Shown here: positions 1-11,128 of the stretch, piece by piece | Layout: every line of letters starts with the position of its first letter | Position numbering within the stretch: position 1 is the stretch's first letter | DNA from: Cerioporus squamosus | Lineage: Eukaryota > Basidiomycota > Agaricomycetes > Polyporales > Polyporaceae | Direction: 5' to 3' | NCBI GenBank assembly: GCA_022592435.1 | Contig: JABYQS010000188.1 | Span: forward strand, 1 to 64,000 | Length of the DNA: 64,000 nt | The notes under the pieces: generated by a model | What the model saw: the letters and a program-made list of their open reading frames with translations, nothing else | Database searches by the model: none | Told to the model about the DNA's origin: nothing | Translations under genes and position numbers: made by a program

Positions 1-429
1 GCATTTGATCCTCATTCTCCTCATCCGCCCTGGCCTTGGCCGCCTCAGCGAGCTCCTCCTCTCCAGCCTTCCGCTTGCTGTACGACTCTGCATGGACAGC
101 TGCGCGATTCTTGCATCTTCTGCGGTGCGTTCCGAGCGTTGGCCGTGTCGAAACCTTCCGAGCAAAAGGGACAAGGGTAAGCCTTTTGATTGTTCGATCG
201 GCCGGCCATGGGGAGAGAGATGATGGTGGGAGGGAAGAGAGAGGCAACAGCCTCCGGGCGCGCATGAGAGGCGAAGCTCTGTGACGCGCCCACGTGATGG
301 CATAGGCGTCTTGACGCGTACGCGTTTTAGGAAGTGCCATCAATCGGCCACGCGCGTCTGACAGGCCGCCCTTTTCCCCGCGAAAGCGTCATCTCGCCCT
401 CCATCCTCTCTCTTCCCTCAACCACCACC
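1..429. other. Upstream region without a clear gene
   Basis: Short overlapping ORFs on both strands look like chance frames. The stretch before the ATG at 430 is pyrimidine-rich (roughly 380-429), as is common in fungal 5' leaders, and may be the promoter and leader of the gene at 430. The left edge may hold the end of a neighbouring gene, but nothing is recognisable. Confidence 0.4.
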
Positions 430-2503
430 ATGCCCAAGCCAAGCTTCAGCCTTTTGCCGGGCCAAAGCCCTCGCCAGGGCACGCTCACCCCCGTTGCAAC
501 CCGCCGCCGAGCTCGCCTCCTCGCCGTAAGCCCCAGACCCCTGCCAAAGAAGACGATGGTGGACAGGAGCAAGAGCGTGTCGATGCTGTGGCAGACAAGG
601 CAGGAGAGGTAAGCGCAAGCGTGTCCTCGATAGCGATGATGAGAGTCAGAAGAGGACGACCCAGAGGAAGCGGATGCCAAAGCGCGCAAGAACAAGGAGA
701 GCGGAGCGCGCGCGAGCAAGGTCCGACACACCGCATCTCCTGTGCAAGACATTGTCGAGCTTCCGTTCCTCATCCGCAAGCCCGATCACCTCGACATCAA
801 CAACAAGTAAGTGTCTATGGATTTCAAAGCGCTATATCCACTCATGCAGCGCATATATGCACCTAACCTCCTCTACAGGCACGAGAAGCGCAAGGCTACG
901 GTGTATACGACTTTTACATCAAATGTCTCAACATGTACCGCGAGGTCGGCCCTTTCGTCAACCTTGAAGCAAGCTATCTGCGTGGCATCGACCTTGCTGC
1001 AAGCAACTGGAAGGCGAATCTCGCAGAAAGGTGAGCGATTCTTTTGTATGCTGATGTAACTAACCCTTCACTTGCCTTGTAGGTTCGGAGCGGATGAGTA
1101 CGCATTCCTCGCATATGAGACCCTCGAAGAACAGCTTCCGGAGCTGGTCGCGTGCCAAGACCACTTCAGCAAGAACCCAGATGACGCCATCAAAGTGCTG
1201 AGCTACGTGAGTGCGAGATTCAATTCGTCTGTGCAGTCATACTTACCGAGCTCTCACAGATCGATAAGGCTGGGCGCGGGGCCGGACAAACGACCTGGGA
1301 CGCCTGCGCGACCACATTCTGGAGTACGCTGGTGTCACGGGTCGCGAGAACCTCGCCCACCTTGCGAACCGGGGCAATCGCGGGTTCAAGAACCACACGC
1401 TGGGGCGCCTGCTCTGTCCGGTCAATAAAGTCGCCGAGTTTGATGCTGATCCTGCAAGGTGCGTATTGCACTATCCTGTGGTGCCCTGCTGACTGCGCTT
1501 GCCATCAGCTTCTGCCGGAAGGTCCTCAAACGGAAGGAAGGATACAAGTTCAACGCGAAGCGGCTCCCGCTGTTCCTTTACGATGAGTCCCTGCTGGCTC
1601 CGGGCAAGACGCGACGCGCCCTTTTCCGGAGTTGTATCATGACCGATGTGTGTCACATTATCATTGCACTAATTCGCTTGCTGACGCTCTACAGGCCTAC
1701 AAGCTCTGCTATAGAGGACCGCTGGCTGTCAACGAAGTGCTCGCGGACTCGGACGGCTCGAGTACGCAAGGGCAGCCCTCGATTTCCGAGCACTACAAGA
1801 TCACTGAGGTCTCAGCCGAGCGAATCATCTATGTCGCGTGCCTGGTACGTCTAGTATCTTGGGCACGCGTGCACTTGGCTCACTTCTTCTCCCACTCCCA
1901 CAGGTTCACGTACTCTTGTCGTCCATGCTGCGGTGGAAAACGAAGGATAACGCATGGAAGGGCCCAGAGTTTGTCAACACACTCTGCCATATCTTCTGCC
2001 GCCCGAAGAACGCCCAGTGGATGACGGATCTTCTTGCTTGGTGGAACAGGTATGTTTGATTCTCTCTCACGCTGCTGATACTAACCCGGAGTTCCTCCCC
2101 ACTGCAGAGAGATCTATGGCACCGATGCGGACTCAGACAACGATGGGTCTGACTGCAAAGCCGACGCTCTCCTCAGGGAGGAGGAGGAGGAGGAGGAGGA
2201 GGAGGACAGCGAGAAGAACCAGGACTCCTCGGACGATCCAGACTGGACCTTGGCGAACGCCAACAGCAAGGACAACAACTTGGAGGCCGAGGACCACGAG
2301 CTCGAGTACGCGGACGCCAACCAATCTCCTTCCGTGAGTACCTGTCGGCTATCGCTGACCTCGTGGGCCACTCATCTCCATTCTGGGACTAGCTTGTCAG
2401 CCTGTGCTCATCCGGTGCGTCTTCGCCAAACACGTTCTTAGTACTAACGCCGTCGCGCGCACGCTCATGCTCTTCCCCGCGCTCATGCTCTTCCGCAGTA
2501 TAG
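430..2503 (+). CDS. DUF6698-like basidiomycete protein, multi-exon, one frame break
   Basis: Function is unknown. Exons separated by short GT-AG introns encode, in order, a charged N-terminal region, a helical segment (HEKRKATVYDFYIK, about 882-1030), FGADEYAFLAYETLEEQLPE (1082 on), the block NRGFKNHTLGRLLCPV (about 1375-1425), FNAKRLPLFLYDE, GPLAVNEVL and WMTDLLAWWNR. It ends in a run of eight Glu codons with an acidic tail and stops at 2501-2503. From memory, the NRGF/GRLLCP block and the later order match the DUF6698 family, which is multicopy in agaricomycetes. Introns are clear near 810-879, 1031-1081, 1210-1259, 1459-1508, 1647-1694 and 2050-2107. The exon starting at 1260 opens in a frame that does not give the conserved block; one missing base at about 1281-1284 would restore it. 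The N-terminus (430-810) also needs two very short introns or frame changes, so the start is uncertain. Confidence 0.55.
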
Positions 2504-3177
2504 GCCCGACGTCTAGTGACTCCCACAAGTTCAGCCTTGCTTGTCTCACGCTCTCAAGTCCTCCTGTGCACTGGTATCTTGTTCACCCTTGTCTCACTCT
2601 CGCTGCTCGCCGGTCTTCAAGCTGTTCGAGTCATGCACACATCAAATCTCCGCATGACTGCTCGCAAGTTGCACACTGCACGAACCTCTTCGACTCTCAC
2701 GTCGACTATGCTCTTCTAATGCTCGCTGTTACTACTACTTATTATCAATGATTAACCCGGCTGTGCTCTCTGCCATGTATTCTTGATGTGTACTGATATC
2801 AATGCCATAAGATCATCCGGAAATGTTTTGATATGTCTGAGAAGTCCCGCGTGCTCAGTGCGATCAGCTCGACAATGCTGAATGCTCCGGTGCGCCCAGT
2901 GTCCTACTTACCGGTAGTTGGCCCATAGGTTGCAACACTATGCCTGGAGATTCTTACGCCGCATGCCATCAACTGTCTGGATTGCTTCATAGCATTCCTC
3001 TCCTCTGCCGGACGCCATCATACCAGCCATTGTCCTTCAAGGACGGTATCATACAGGATAATACAGATTATATCGGTAAATTCGGATGAATGTCATTCCT
3101 GGTTACTCTGAGCTATGCTGACGTTCGTCAATACAGCGCAAGTCCAACAATATGTACATGATATGCTGATGTATCTA
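2504..3177. other. Unassigned intergenic stretch
   Basis: Relatively AT-rich sequence with no long ORF or recognisable motif. It lies between the DUF6698-like gene and the point where gypsy RT homology begins. No 5' LTR of the gypsy element is visible here. Confidence 0.4.
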
Positions 3178-4033
3178 GGACCCCCGGTTTGCTGATGGGA
3201 AAGCAGCGTTTATCACCCCGAATGGACTATTCGAACCAACAGTCATGTTTTTTGAATTGTGCAACGCACCAGCCACATTCCAAAACATGATGAACGACAT
3301 ATTTTGAGACATGTTACAAGAAGGATGGTTAGTCATCTATATGGATGATACTCATCTTCTCAGAGAGTCCCAAAACCCATCACGAACGAACACGAAGAGT
3401 TCTACAGAGGTTACAAGAAAGCGACCTATACCTGAAGGCGGAAAAATGTGAATTCGATAAACAAGAAGTTGAATTCCTAGGATCGATCATCCGCCCTGGA
3501 GTAGTCGCCATGGACCCAGTAAAACTCAAGGCAATCAACAACTGGGAGCCACCAAGAACGGTTAAACAAGTTCAAGCATTCCTAGGGTTCGCAAACTTCT
3601 ATCGACGATTTATTAGAGACTATTCAAAAATCGTGCGACCCCTGACGGAACTCACAAAGAAAGACAAACCATTTTTATGGTCCAAAGATTGTCAACAAAC
3701 ATTCGATACTCTCAAGAAACGGTTTACTGAAGAACCAATTCTTCAGATCCCCGATCCAGATAAACCATTTCGGATCGAATGTGATGCGTCAAAGGTTGCG
3801 ACAGGCGCAGTCTTACGCCAACAAGGACCTGATGGACTATGGCACCCTTGTGCATATCTATCTAAGTCCTTTACGCAAGCTGAATGGAACTACCAGATTT
3901 ATGATCAAGAACTTCTAGCCATCATCCGAGCACTCGAAGCATGGCGACACTTTTTACAGGGATCACCACACCCTGTAGAAGTACTCTCAGATCATAAGAA
4001 TCTGACATACTTCCGAACGGCACAGAAGCTAAA

Positions 4034-4041
4034 CCGGAGAC
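4034..4041. repeat. Left 8-bp target duplication of the hAT element
   Basis: CCGGAGAC here is repeated exactly at 11121-11128. An 8-bp duplication is the hallmark of hAT insertion. Merging the two copies restores the gypsy RNase H reading frame. Confidence 0.95.
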
Positions 4042-4575
4042 TAAGGCTGAACACGGCTCGAGCCACGGGTGATCCGGATCCGAACCCGCAGCTCAAACCT
4101 GCTCTCGAGCCTTGATCCAGAGCCGCGCGGATCGGAGCCGCAGAAAGACCCGGAGCCGCAGATCCGTACCCGCAAACCGCAGATCAACCCGCAAAGTGAG
4201 CCGGATCCTCAGTGGTTTGCGGTTCATGGCGGATTTGCGGATCTTTGTGGCAGCTTTCTGTGTCTTGTGGGTCCTATGTACCCACTTCTGAGCGTCCGGT
4301 ACCAAGAACATTGGTGAATATGGCTACAGTACTTCTGCAGAGTGCATTTCGAACGTTTAGCGCCCATGCTACGCCCACAACGCTAAGTCCAACATATGTG
4401 CATGATCTACATGTGGTCGGTGCAAATGGGCCCTTAGACATTAAGCAAGCAGTGTAGTCTTTGTCATGCAAAGGAAGATGGAGGATACAAGTTGTTTATT
4501 GGAAATACCAGAGGTTACAACATAGGACATCATCTTTGGATGCACGAGTACAAGGTCACAAGAATACAAGTTTAT
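4042..4575. repeat. hAT left end with subterminal motif array
   Basis: After the 11-bp inverted end, about 4065-4235 is crowded with GATCCG, CCGCAG and ACCCGCA words in both orientations. Such subterminal motifs are where hAT transposases bind in other systems. The rest, up to the transposase stop at 4576, looks like 3' untranslated sequence. Confidence 0.7.
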
Positions 4576-7500
4576 TTATGCATACAAGTCGTCGTCGTCG
4601 TCAGCCGTCTCTGCAGCAGTGGATTCATTACCCTCAGCGACCTCAGGCTCGTCCTCTGCATCGTCTGCGGCACCAGAAGCCATGTGCACGGCCTTCTTGT
4701 CCGAGAGGAACTTGACGAGGTCCTTCTCGGGGATGAGGTCGATGATGCGCGCCCACGAACCGAGAACCGTGTTCGCCCGCACAGACTTGTCGCTGAGGGA
4801 GCGACGAAGGCGAGACACAGTCAAGCGGCCGCGCGAGAACGCGCGCTCGGCGTCCACAGAGGAAGCTATGCGACAATGTTCGTGAGGGTCAGATTAATCA
4901 TTAGATAGTGGAGAACATGAACAGAGGACTTACAGGGAATAGAAAGATAGTCCAGGGCCATGCGCGCAAGCGCAGGGTCCTCGGACTTGCTCTCGAGAGC
5001 AGCGTGCCAGTAGGCCAGCGGGTCTTGGACAGTGACGCGAGGAGGCGACTCGAGGTACTCGACAAGAGCATCGGCTTGAGGAGACCGGACACGACGGCCG
5101 GCGATCGAAGAGAACATGTCGCGGGTAAGCTGGCAAGCAAAACAGTACGCCAAGTGGTGAGTAAGATGTATGAAGATAGTAGGCTGCCACTTACAGTGCC
5201 GCCAGTGCTCATATGACCCGGGCGAGGCTTGGTGCGGGATCGTACGGACGCCACAGGTTCGGCGGGCTCATCTTCAGGCTTGTACGTGGTGTTCCACTCG
5301 TCGGTGATGAGACGGCGGGCCTCCGCGATCCAGTCGTCTGGCCATCCTGCCTTCCGGAAGTACGTTTCCTTGTAGGCAGGATGCAGCACTGTTGGTATAG
5401 CACAAGGTTAGTCGATGTGTACGCTGCACAGAAGGGAGACGAAGGGGTACGTACTCATCGCGATGCGGTAGATCGCCGTCTCGTCCGTGAAGCTGTAATA
5501 CTTGTTCAGCATCAGACGGCCACGCTTCGCAGCAGCGCGGACAGCAGGCATCATATCCTCGTCGTCCTGGAAGTCGTCGACATGCTTCGTCAAGACATCG
5601 AAGTACGGGATGACTTCATGGATGAGGCCTTGGGTGCTGGAGGAAATCTCATTGGTGGCGAAGAGGAAAGGCTATAGTACGACTGAACATCAGTAAAGCG
5701 AGATAGTGAGCGAGCTGCGACATGGACGTACATCAAGAAGTTGATAAAGCTGTTCGAGGAGCGTCCACTCCTCGGCGGAAAGGATGAACCGCCGCAGACG
5801 AGCTCCGGACTTCTGATTGAACTTGTGCATATCGCATAGGGCGTTGAGGACGTCCTTCATCTCGAGCGCGCGCTCGAGGACCATGGCGACGGTGTTCCAG
5901 CGGGTCTTGACCGAGCGCACCAGGACCTCGGCGTTGAGGTCGGCCTCCGCGGCGAGTTTCGAGAGCTCGGCCCGAATCGTGGGCGAATGCCACACCTTCT
6001 GAGAGAGGCGGGTGATCTAAGAAGTAGAGGGGACTCTGCGTCAGACTGATCATGATTGTGCTCGAACGTCGTCGAGGAACTCACCTTCTCGACTGCCAAC
6101 CGGGCCATCTTTGCTTCCTCTGCAGGCAGTATGAGGTCGGGGTGGTCGTCGTCCATCTGCTCGATGATATCTTCATCCGCATCCTCGCGAGACTGGTCCT
6201 CCTCCTCGGCAGCATCGAGGTCCTCTTCGTCGACGTCCTCGGGGTCATCTAGGTCCGCAACTTGCTTGTCGACAGGCTTGCCCTTCTTGCGTGCGAACTG
6301 GGACATGATACCCTGCAGAGCGATTGTAAGTCTCCGAGTATCTCCGAGTATACGGTGCAGGGTCCGAGTCGGAAACACACCTTGACGACGAGGCTCAGGA
6401 CATGGCCGAAGCACCTGACGTGACCCTTGGGCGAGGGAACCCCAGGCAAGAGTTTCTTGATCTCTCGCATCATGGCATCGTTGGTGGTTGCGTTGTCGCA
6501 GGTGACAGCCAGGATCTATGACAGTAATAATAGTACGGTCGGTCAGCACGTCGGCATGATTGAAGTGGGAAAGAGGACATAACATACCTTGTTTTCGATC
6601 TCAAAACCACGGAGGCATTCCACTAACTTCTCTGCGAGGTAGGCCGCAGTGTGTGCGTTCGTCAATCTGCGCCAGAAGCCTGTCAGTCCCTAAGTCAATA
6701 CTGCACGTCGGCCAGCCACTTACTTGATGAAATCCAGGATAACATGTTGAATCTTGCCGTTTTGATGCCAGTGGGCGGTCACGCCAAGGAACGAGATCAC
6801 GTTCGGAGAGGTCCAGCCGTCGAGGCAGATGTGAATCTTGCCGGGTAGTTCCTGAGGGCAATATGTGAGTTACATTGTCATGAATCGATAACTGAGGAGG
6901 ACACTGCACCATACCTTGAAGAGCTTGACGAGGTTGGACTTCGTCAAGCTGAAGATATCCTGCACATCTCGCGAGACGGTGACTCGCGATGGAAGCTGGA
7001 CCTTGGGATACAGCATGCCAAGGATTTCCCGGAACTCGGGATCCTCGACGATAGTGAACGGGCGGTGGCGACGAGCGACCCACATGGCCACGAGGAAGCG
7101 AAGGCGGGCGTAGGAGTAGGTGACGCCGCTAGCGTAGGTAGTGATCATCTCCGCCTCGGGCGTATCATCCGGTTCGCACCCCTTGACATGGCGGGAGAGG
7201 TTGCCGGTCGATTCATTGGATTCCATGCGGTCGACGTGCTTGGATGGATGCCTGGAGTGTTCATAGACAATAACAAGTAAGTCATACTATGCGCGTACTG
7301 ACGATAGGATAGGCACATACCTCTTACAGACAAAGCGATGAATGATCGCTCCGTTCTGTCCTTCAACGATCACAGGTGCCTTGAAGTGACCGTAAATCGG
7401 CGACCTCCAAGTCGCCGAGAGTTTCGCTGTGCGCATAGTCAGTTCGACTTGAACACATGCCTGAATAGCGGAGCACAACTCACCGAGAGTCTGCTGGGGA

Positions 7501-8031
7501 GTTAGACCAGCGTACTTCTGCGCGAAGCGAGCACGACGACCGTTCGCGACCTTGACTCCGGCGAGCTGAGCCGCAGTGCGAGTCCGTGCCTTGACGGCGG
7601 AAACGCTCTGCTCGCCGTCGCTGTTGACGGCAGACTCCGTGTCACTGCCGATGGCGATCGGGTCCTGGGCCTCGCTCCCAGCAGCTTCCTTCTCCGAAGC
7701 CGGAGTCGTCGTCTGCTATTAACAGGAAGTCAGTCTGGCCGTTCGACTATCGCACAGGTAGATCCAACTCGAGAACGTGACGCACCTTGTTTGACTGGGA
7801 GGAAGCAGCCTTCGACTTGCCCGCAGTGGAGACAGACTCGGGAGGAAAGGACTCGGCGGCGTTGCTCGGAGCAGACAGCTCCTTGCGACGCTTGACAGCC
7901 GGCTTCCCTCCGTTGCCAGAGGGTGTGGCGGTCGGCGTGTTCCTGGCGTGTTGAACGCTCGGGTCGCTGCCCTGAGACTCGGTCTCAGCGCGGCGGCGTT
8001 TGGCTTCGGTACGAGAGGTGGGAGTAGTCAT
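4576..8031 (-). CDS. hAT family transposase
   Basis: A cut-and-paste transposase of roughly 900 aa, split by many short introns. The ATG is at 8031-8029 (MTTPTSRTEAKRRR) and the stop at 4578-4576. N-terminus: a basic, Ser-rich region, then a BED-type zinc finger split by an intron (IIHRFVCKR near 7330, then SRHVKGCEP near 7180). Core: CLDGWTSPN (about 6820), HTAAYLAEKLVE, the CDNATTND catalytic block (about 6500), an acidic insertion (about 6090-6250) and TRWNTVAMVLERALE (about 5900). C-terminus: the hAT dimerisation domain with YWHAALESKSEDPALARMAL (about 5015), LSIP, DAERAFSRGRL and RRSLSD, ending in an acidic tail. The domain order is complete and every exon I followed is open. It is divergent from the passenger gene, so both may share the spacer as promoter. 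Confidence 0.92.
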
Positions 8032-9316
8032 AACTGGCAATGAACAGAGAGAGAAGGTTCCGTGAGAGCGGAGGGGATAAGAGGCGAAAGAGAGGGTGAC
8101 TCTGGAGGGGTCATCCTGCGGTCGATCTGCCTAAGTACGCCCTCGCCTCGCCGTATCGTCCTCATCATCCTGCCCGCCAGTATCATCCTCATCTTCCTGC
8201 CCATCTGTCGCTTCCTGCGCTGCTGATTGCGTGCGATGAGGGCTTGATTGCACTCGGGCAAGGGGTACAACGACCCCGGTCTCCCCGAGGCTAATTGCTA
8301 CAGCTCTGACCAATCAAAGACCACACAGGAGGATGCCAAGAGCCCATTAGCAAGGCTGACCCACGCCTGGAGCGAGCATTACTCACCTATCGTGCTCGAG
8401 ACAATGACCACGGAACACGCGCCATGGTAGTATGGCCGCCGTTGGGCTGCACCCTCCTCCACGCCGGAAGCCGTGCGCTGCACGATCATTCAACGTTCGA
8501 GCGAAAGGTACGTCCGATGCGGTAAAAAGGATCTTCAGAAACACGGGGACCGCGAGATCCTCGAGTTTGTTGCGGTATTACTCAGGACGGTTAGCGGCTG
8601 TGTCGAAACGGGCAGGGATGCACGTTGATCGATGGTGCTGCGTCCTCTTGCATAGCTCCAGAAGGCACGAGAGGCGCGTGGTACAGAGGAGTGAGAGGTA
8701 GCAAGTCTGAGAATGAGCAGGCGAGGTGAGCTGGCAGGAGAGAAGAAGCAGATGTCGCATTGTAGCGCTTAAGCTTGTTTACCACACAAGTTCGACAGCT
8801 GCGTACCCACGCAGAAGCAAACCACTCCCAGCAGCGTCTGCTAGTGCGCCTAAGCTGCGCTCGTCCTTGAACTCCTATCGTATCCTCGCTGCAATGCTTG
8901 CAACCCACCTATGTCGCCGAGCACGTTCATCCCAGACCTCTGAAGGTGCTTTCCGCATTTGTCTAGTCTGGTGAGATCGTAATCTGAGCGCGTCTACCAT
9001 AGCCGACATTCCTATCCGGGATCCTCTGTGGCTCAATCGCGCCTGCTTCCCCTTGGGAGGAAAGACACGGGCAACGATTCAGGAACCAAGGACAAGAACA
9101 ATAGTGTGCTGGTTTTCTGATGCGAATATTCGCAACGGTGAGTCGCACTGGTACCTGTCATGACCCAGTTGTCTGACGGGCGCTTCTCCATGCGGCCGCG
9201 ATAACCACGTCGACACAGTGCGTTCTTTACACAGGGTCTCTGAACGTTCCGCATACAAGCTCCGCAAATCCTCGCCCCGCACTCCCTCCACTGCAGTCGC
9301 TTCGACCTTCAGAACT
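8032..9316. promoter_or_regulatory. Divergent spacer of the hAT element
   Basis: About 1.3 kb between the divergent transposase (ATG at 8031) and passenger gene (ATG at 9317). No long conserved ORF was seen. Position implies a bidirectional promoter and leader sequences; no individual promoter element is claimed. Confidence 0.45.
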
Positions 9317-10865
9317 ATGGCCACCATGGACGACGTTCGCCCGCACCTCTATCTTCTCGCTGACTCCCCAAGCCGGCGCAAGGGTGACAGCACCAATACC
9401 TCAACCTTGGTTCTCTTTGTGAACGGCCCTGTGGCCACGGCGACTGTGAGTTGCCTGCCGCCTCCTGGACTGGCACCCTTCATCTGATGCACACCTCATA
9501 GTTCTTCCTGCCCACCAGCTTGAATCTCGAAGCGGACGCTCACTCGGCAGCGCAGCGCATCGACGAGTACCTGGAAGACGTTCGCGCTGACGCTCTCGAT
9601 CGTTGCGATGTGAGCGCTGAGCAGGAGGTCATCGTCCGCCAGCTCTTGTTGGGCTATCAGACGTTCTTCTCCGGCCGCGAGGACATCCCGGGGGACCTGT
9701 ACGTGCACCTCACCTCCATGCTCGTCGAAGCCGCTCTCTCTCTGGAGGACCACGAGCCCGCCGAAGACTTGCTGGTCGAGATTGTTGTGTGGCTCCATGA
9801 CGCCCTGCCTGAGGTGAGTTCTTTGTCTGAGATCTGGTCCTTCTGAAATGAACTGACTGTAACTGATTCCAGGACGTCTTTGAAATCCCCCTCCTGCCTG
9901 TGGACCCCGATCGCACTCGGGCATCTGCCCCAGTTCTCCCCCAGACCGCGGAGACTGCCACACCGGCTCCATCCCCCACTGCTGTCAAACAACAGGCAGC
10001 ATCTTCCATTGCCGATGCCCATGGCACTCCCGCCGTGACTGCTGGTGAACATTTGCTCCCGTCCTCTGGCCCCGCTATCCACAATGCTCTCCCGAGTTCC
10101 GAGGCCACATCGAACTTCACGGGTGCGCCGACTGCGCCGACTCCTCAGCAGGCTGTTACCCCAACTCCTCCTCGCTCCGAGTCCAGCAAGGTCCCAGCTG
10201 AGGATCCGGCACTCCGCAAACTCTTCCCCCAAGGTGTCCCCGTGCAGATCTTGCAAGCCGTCCTCGTCGGCACGTCGGCTTCCCCAGAACGCATCTTTTC
10301 ATCCTCTCAAGCTCGTGTGTCATCCCCCGTCCGCGCTCCTGCTACTTCCACGCCCATTCCTTCGAGTCGCCGCGCTCGGGTGGACGACTATGTGTCGGAC
10401 AGTGACTCGTCCGAGTCTGCCTCCATGCCGAGCCTGGAGTCAGTGGCCGATTCGTCTGACGACGATCTCCCGCTCCCTTTTGCGATCCGCACTGAGCGCG
10501 ACCTCGACACTATCTTTGCTGATGGTCGCTCGTATGCGCTGCTTCACAATCTGCTCGTGCGCAGTGTGGGCGTCAGCCACCGGCGTCCGCGCAACGCTCG
10601 TGCACCCACGGCTTCGTCGGGTCCAGGCGGTGCGACTGCCAGTGCCCCCGCTTTGCAGTCCAGTGCGCCACGTCATGACTATCCCGATGACCAGACTCTT
10701 GGTCATGAGTCTCCTCCCCTTGAGTTGCATGTACGCGAGGACGTCGATGCTGAGGGCGGCTACTCGTCGGACGGCTCCATGCCTTCTTTAGCCACAGTCT
10801 CCGACTCGTCGGACAGCGACGAAGAGTACGTCGACGATGACGATGACTTCTACGATGATGTTTAA
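9317..10865 (+). CDS. Second (passenger) gene of the hAT element, unknown function
   Basis: Three exons, 9317-9445, 9502-9813 and 9873-10865, give 477 aa; both introns are phase 0 with GTGAGT donors. An ATG at 9326 is an alternative start. The N-terminal third looks folded (EADAHSAAQRIDEYLEDV, VEAALSLEDHEPAEDLLVEI). The middle is Pro/Ser/Thr-rich and probably disordered. A motif is repeated twice: ASMPSLESVADSSDDD (about residue 330) and GSMPSLATVSDSSDSDEE (about residue 450), the second running into an acidic Asp-rich end. No transmembrane segment or known catalytic motif was found. It lies inside the hAT element and probably moves with it. It may be a transposition accessory factor or a captured gene; that is inference. 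Confidence 0.8.
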
Positions 10866-11120
10866 GTAGGCCCGCATGATGATTGAATAGTATACTTGAT
10901 GTACTGCAGTGTATGCCATTGAATGTGAATACAAAGAACTCGAGCCTTGCCTTCACTGCACTTGATCCGCTTCGGATCGACAACTTCGCCATATTGTGAC
11001 CCAGATCCGCACAAGATCTGGATCCGCGGGTACGGCTCGTGCGGGTCCGGCTCATGGCGGGTGCGGATCCGGGTGACTGCGGATAAACCCGCAGGGGATC
11101 CGGACCCGCGTTCAGCCTTA
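10866..11120. repeat. hAT right end with subterminal motif array
   Basis: From about 10960 to 11110 there are many GGATCCG, GCGGGT and ACCCGCA words like those at the left end, then the inverted terminus at 11110-11120. The passenger gene's 3' untranslated region probably occupies 10866-10950. Confidence 0.7.
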
Positions 11121-11128
11121 CCGGAGAC
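11121..11128. repeat. Right 8-bp target duplication of the hAT element
   Basis: CCGGAGAC, identical to 4034-4041. Confidence 0.95.

Larger units (their letters stand above)
4042..11120. mobile_element. hAT DNA transposon, 7,079 bp, two genes
   Basis: The ends are inverted: TAAGGCTGAAC at 4042-4052 matches the complement of 11110-11120, with weaker pairing beyond. It is flanked by 8-bp duplications CCGGAGAC. Inside, a minus-strand multi-exon hAT transposase gene (4576-8031) and a plus-strand gene of unknown function (9317-10865) are divergently arranged around a 1.3-kb spacer. Both ends carry arrays of short ATCCG and ACCCGCA-type motifs. The transposase exons show no break that I can find, so the copy may be young and possibly competent. 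Confidence 0.93.
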
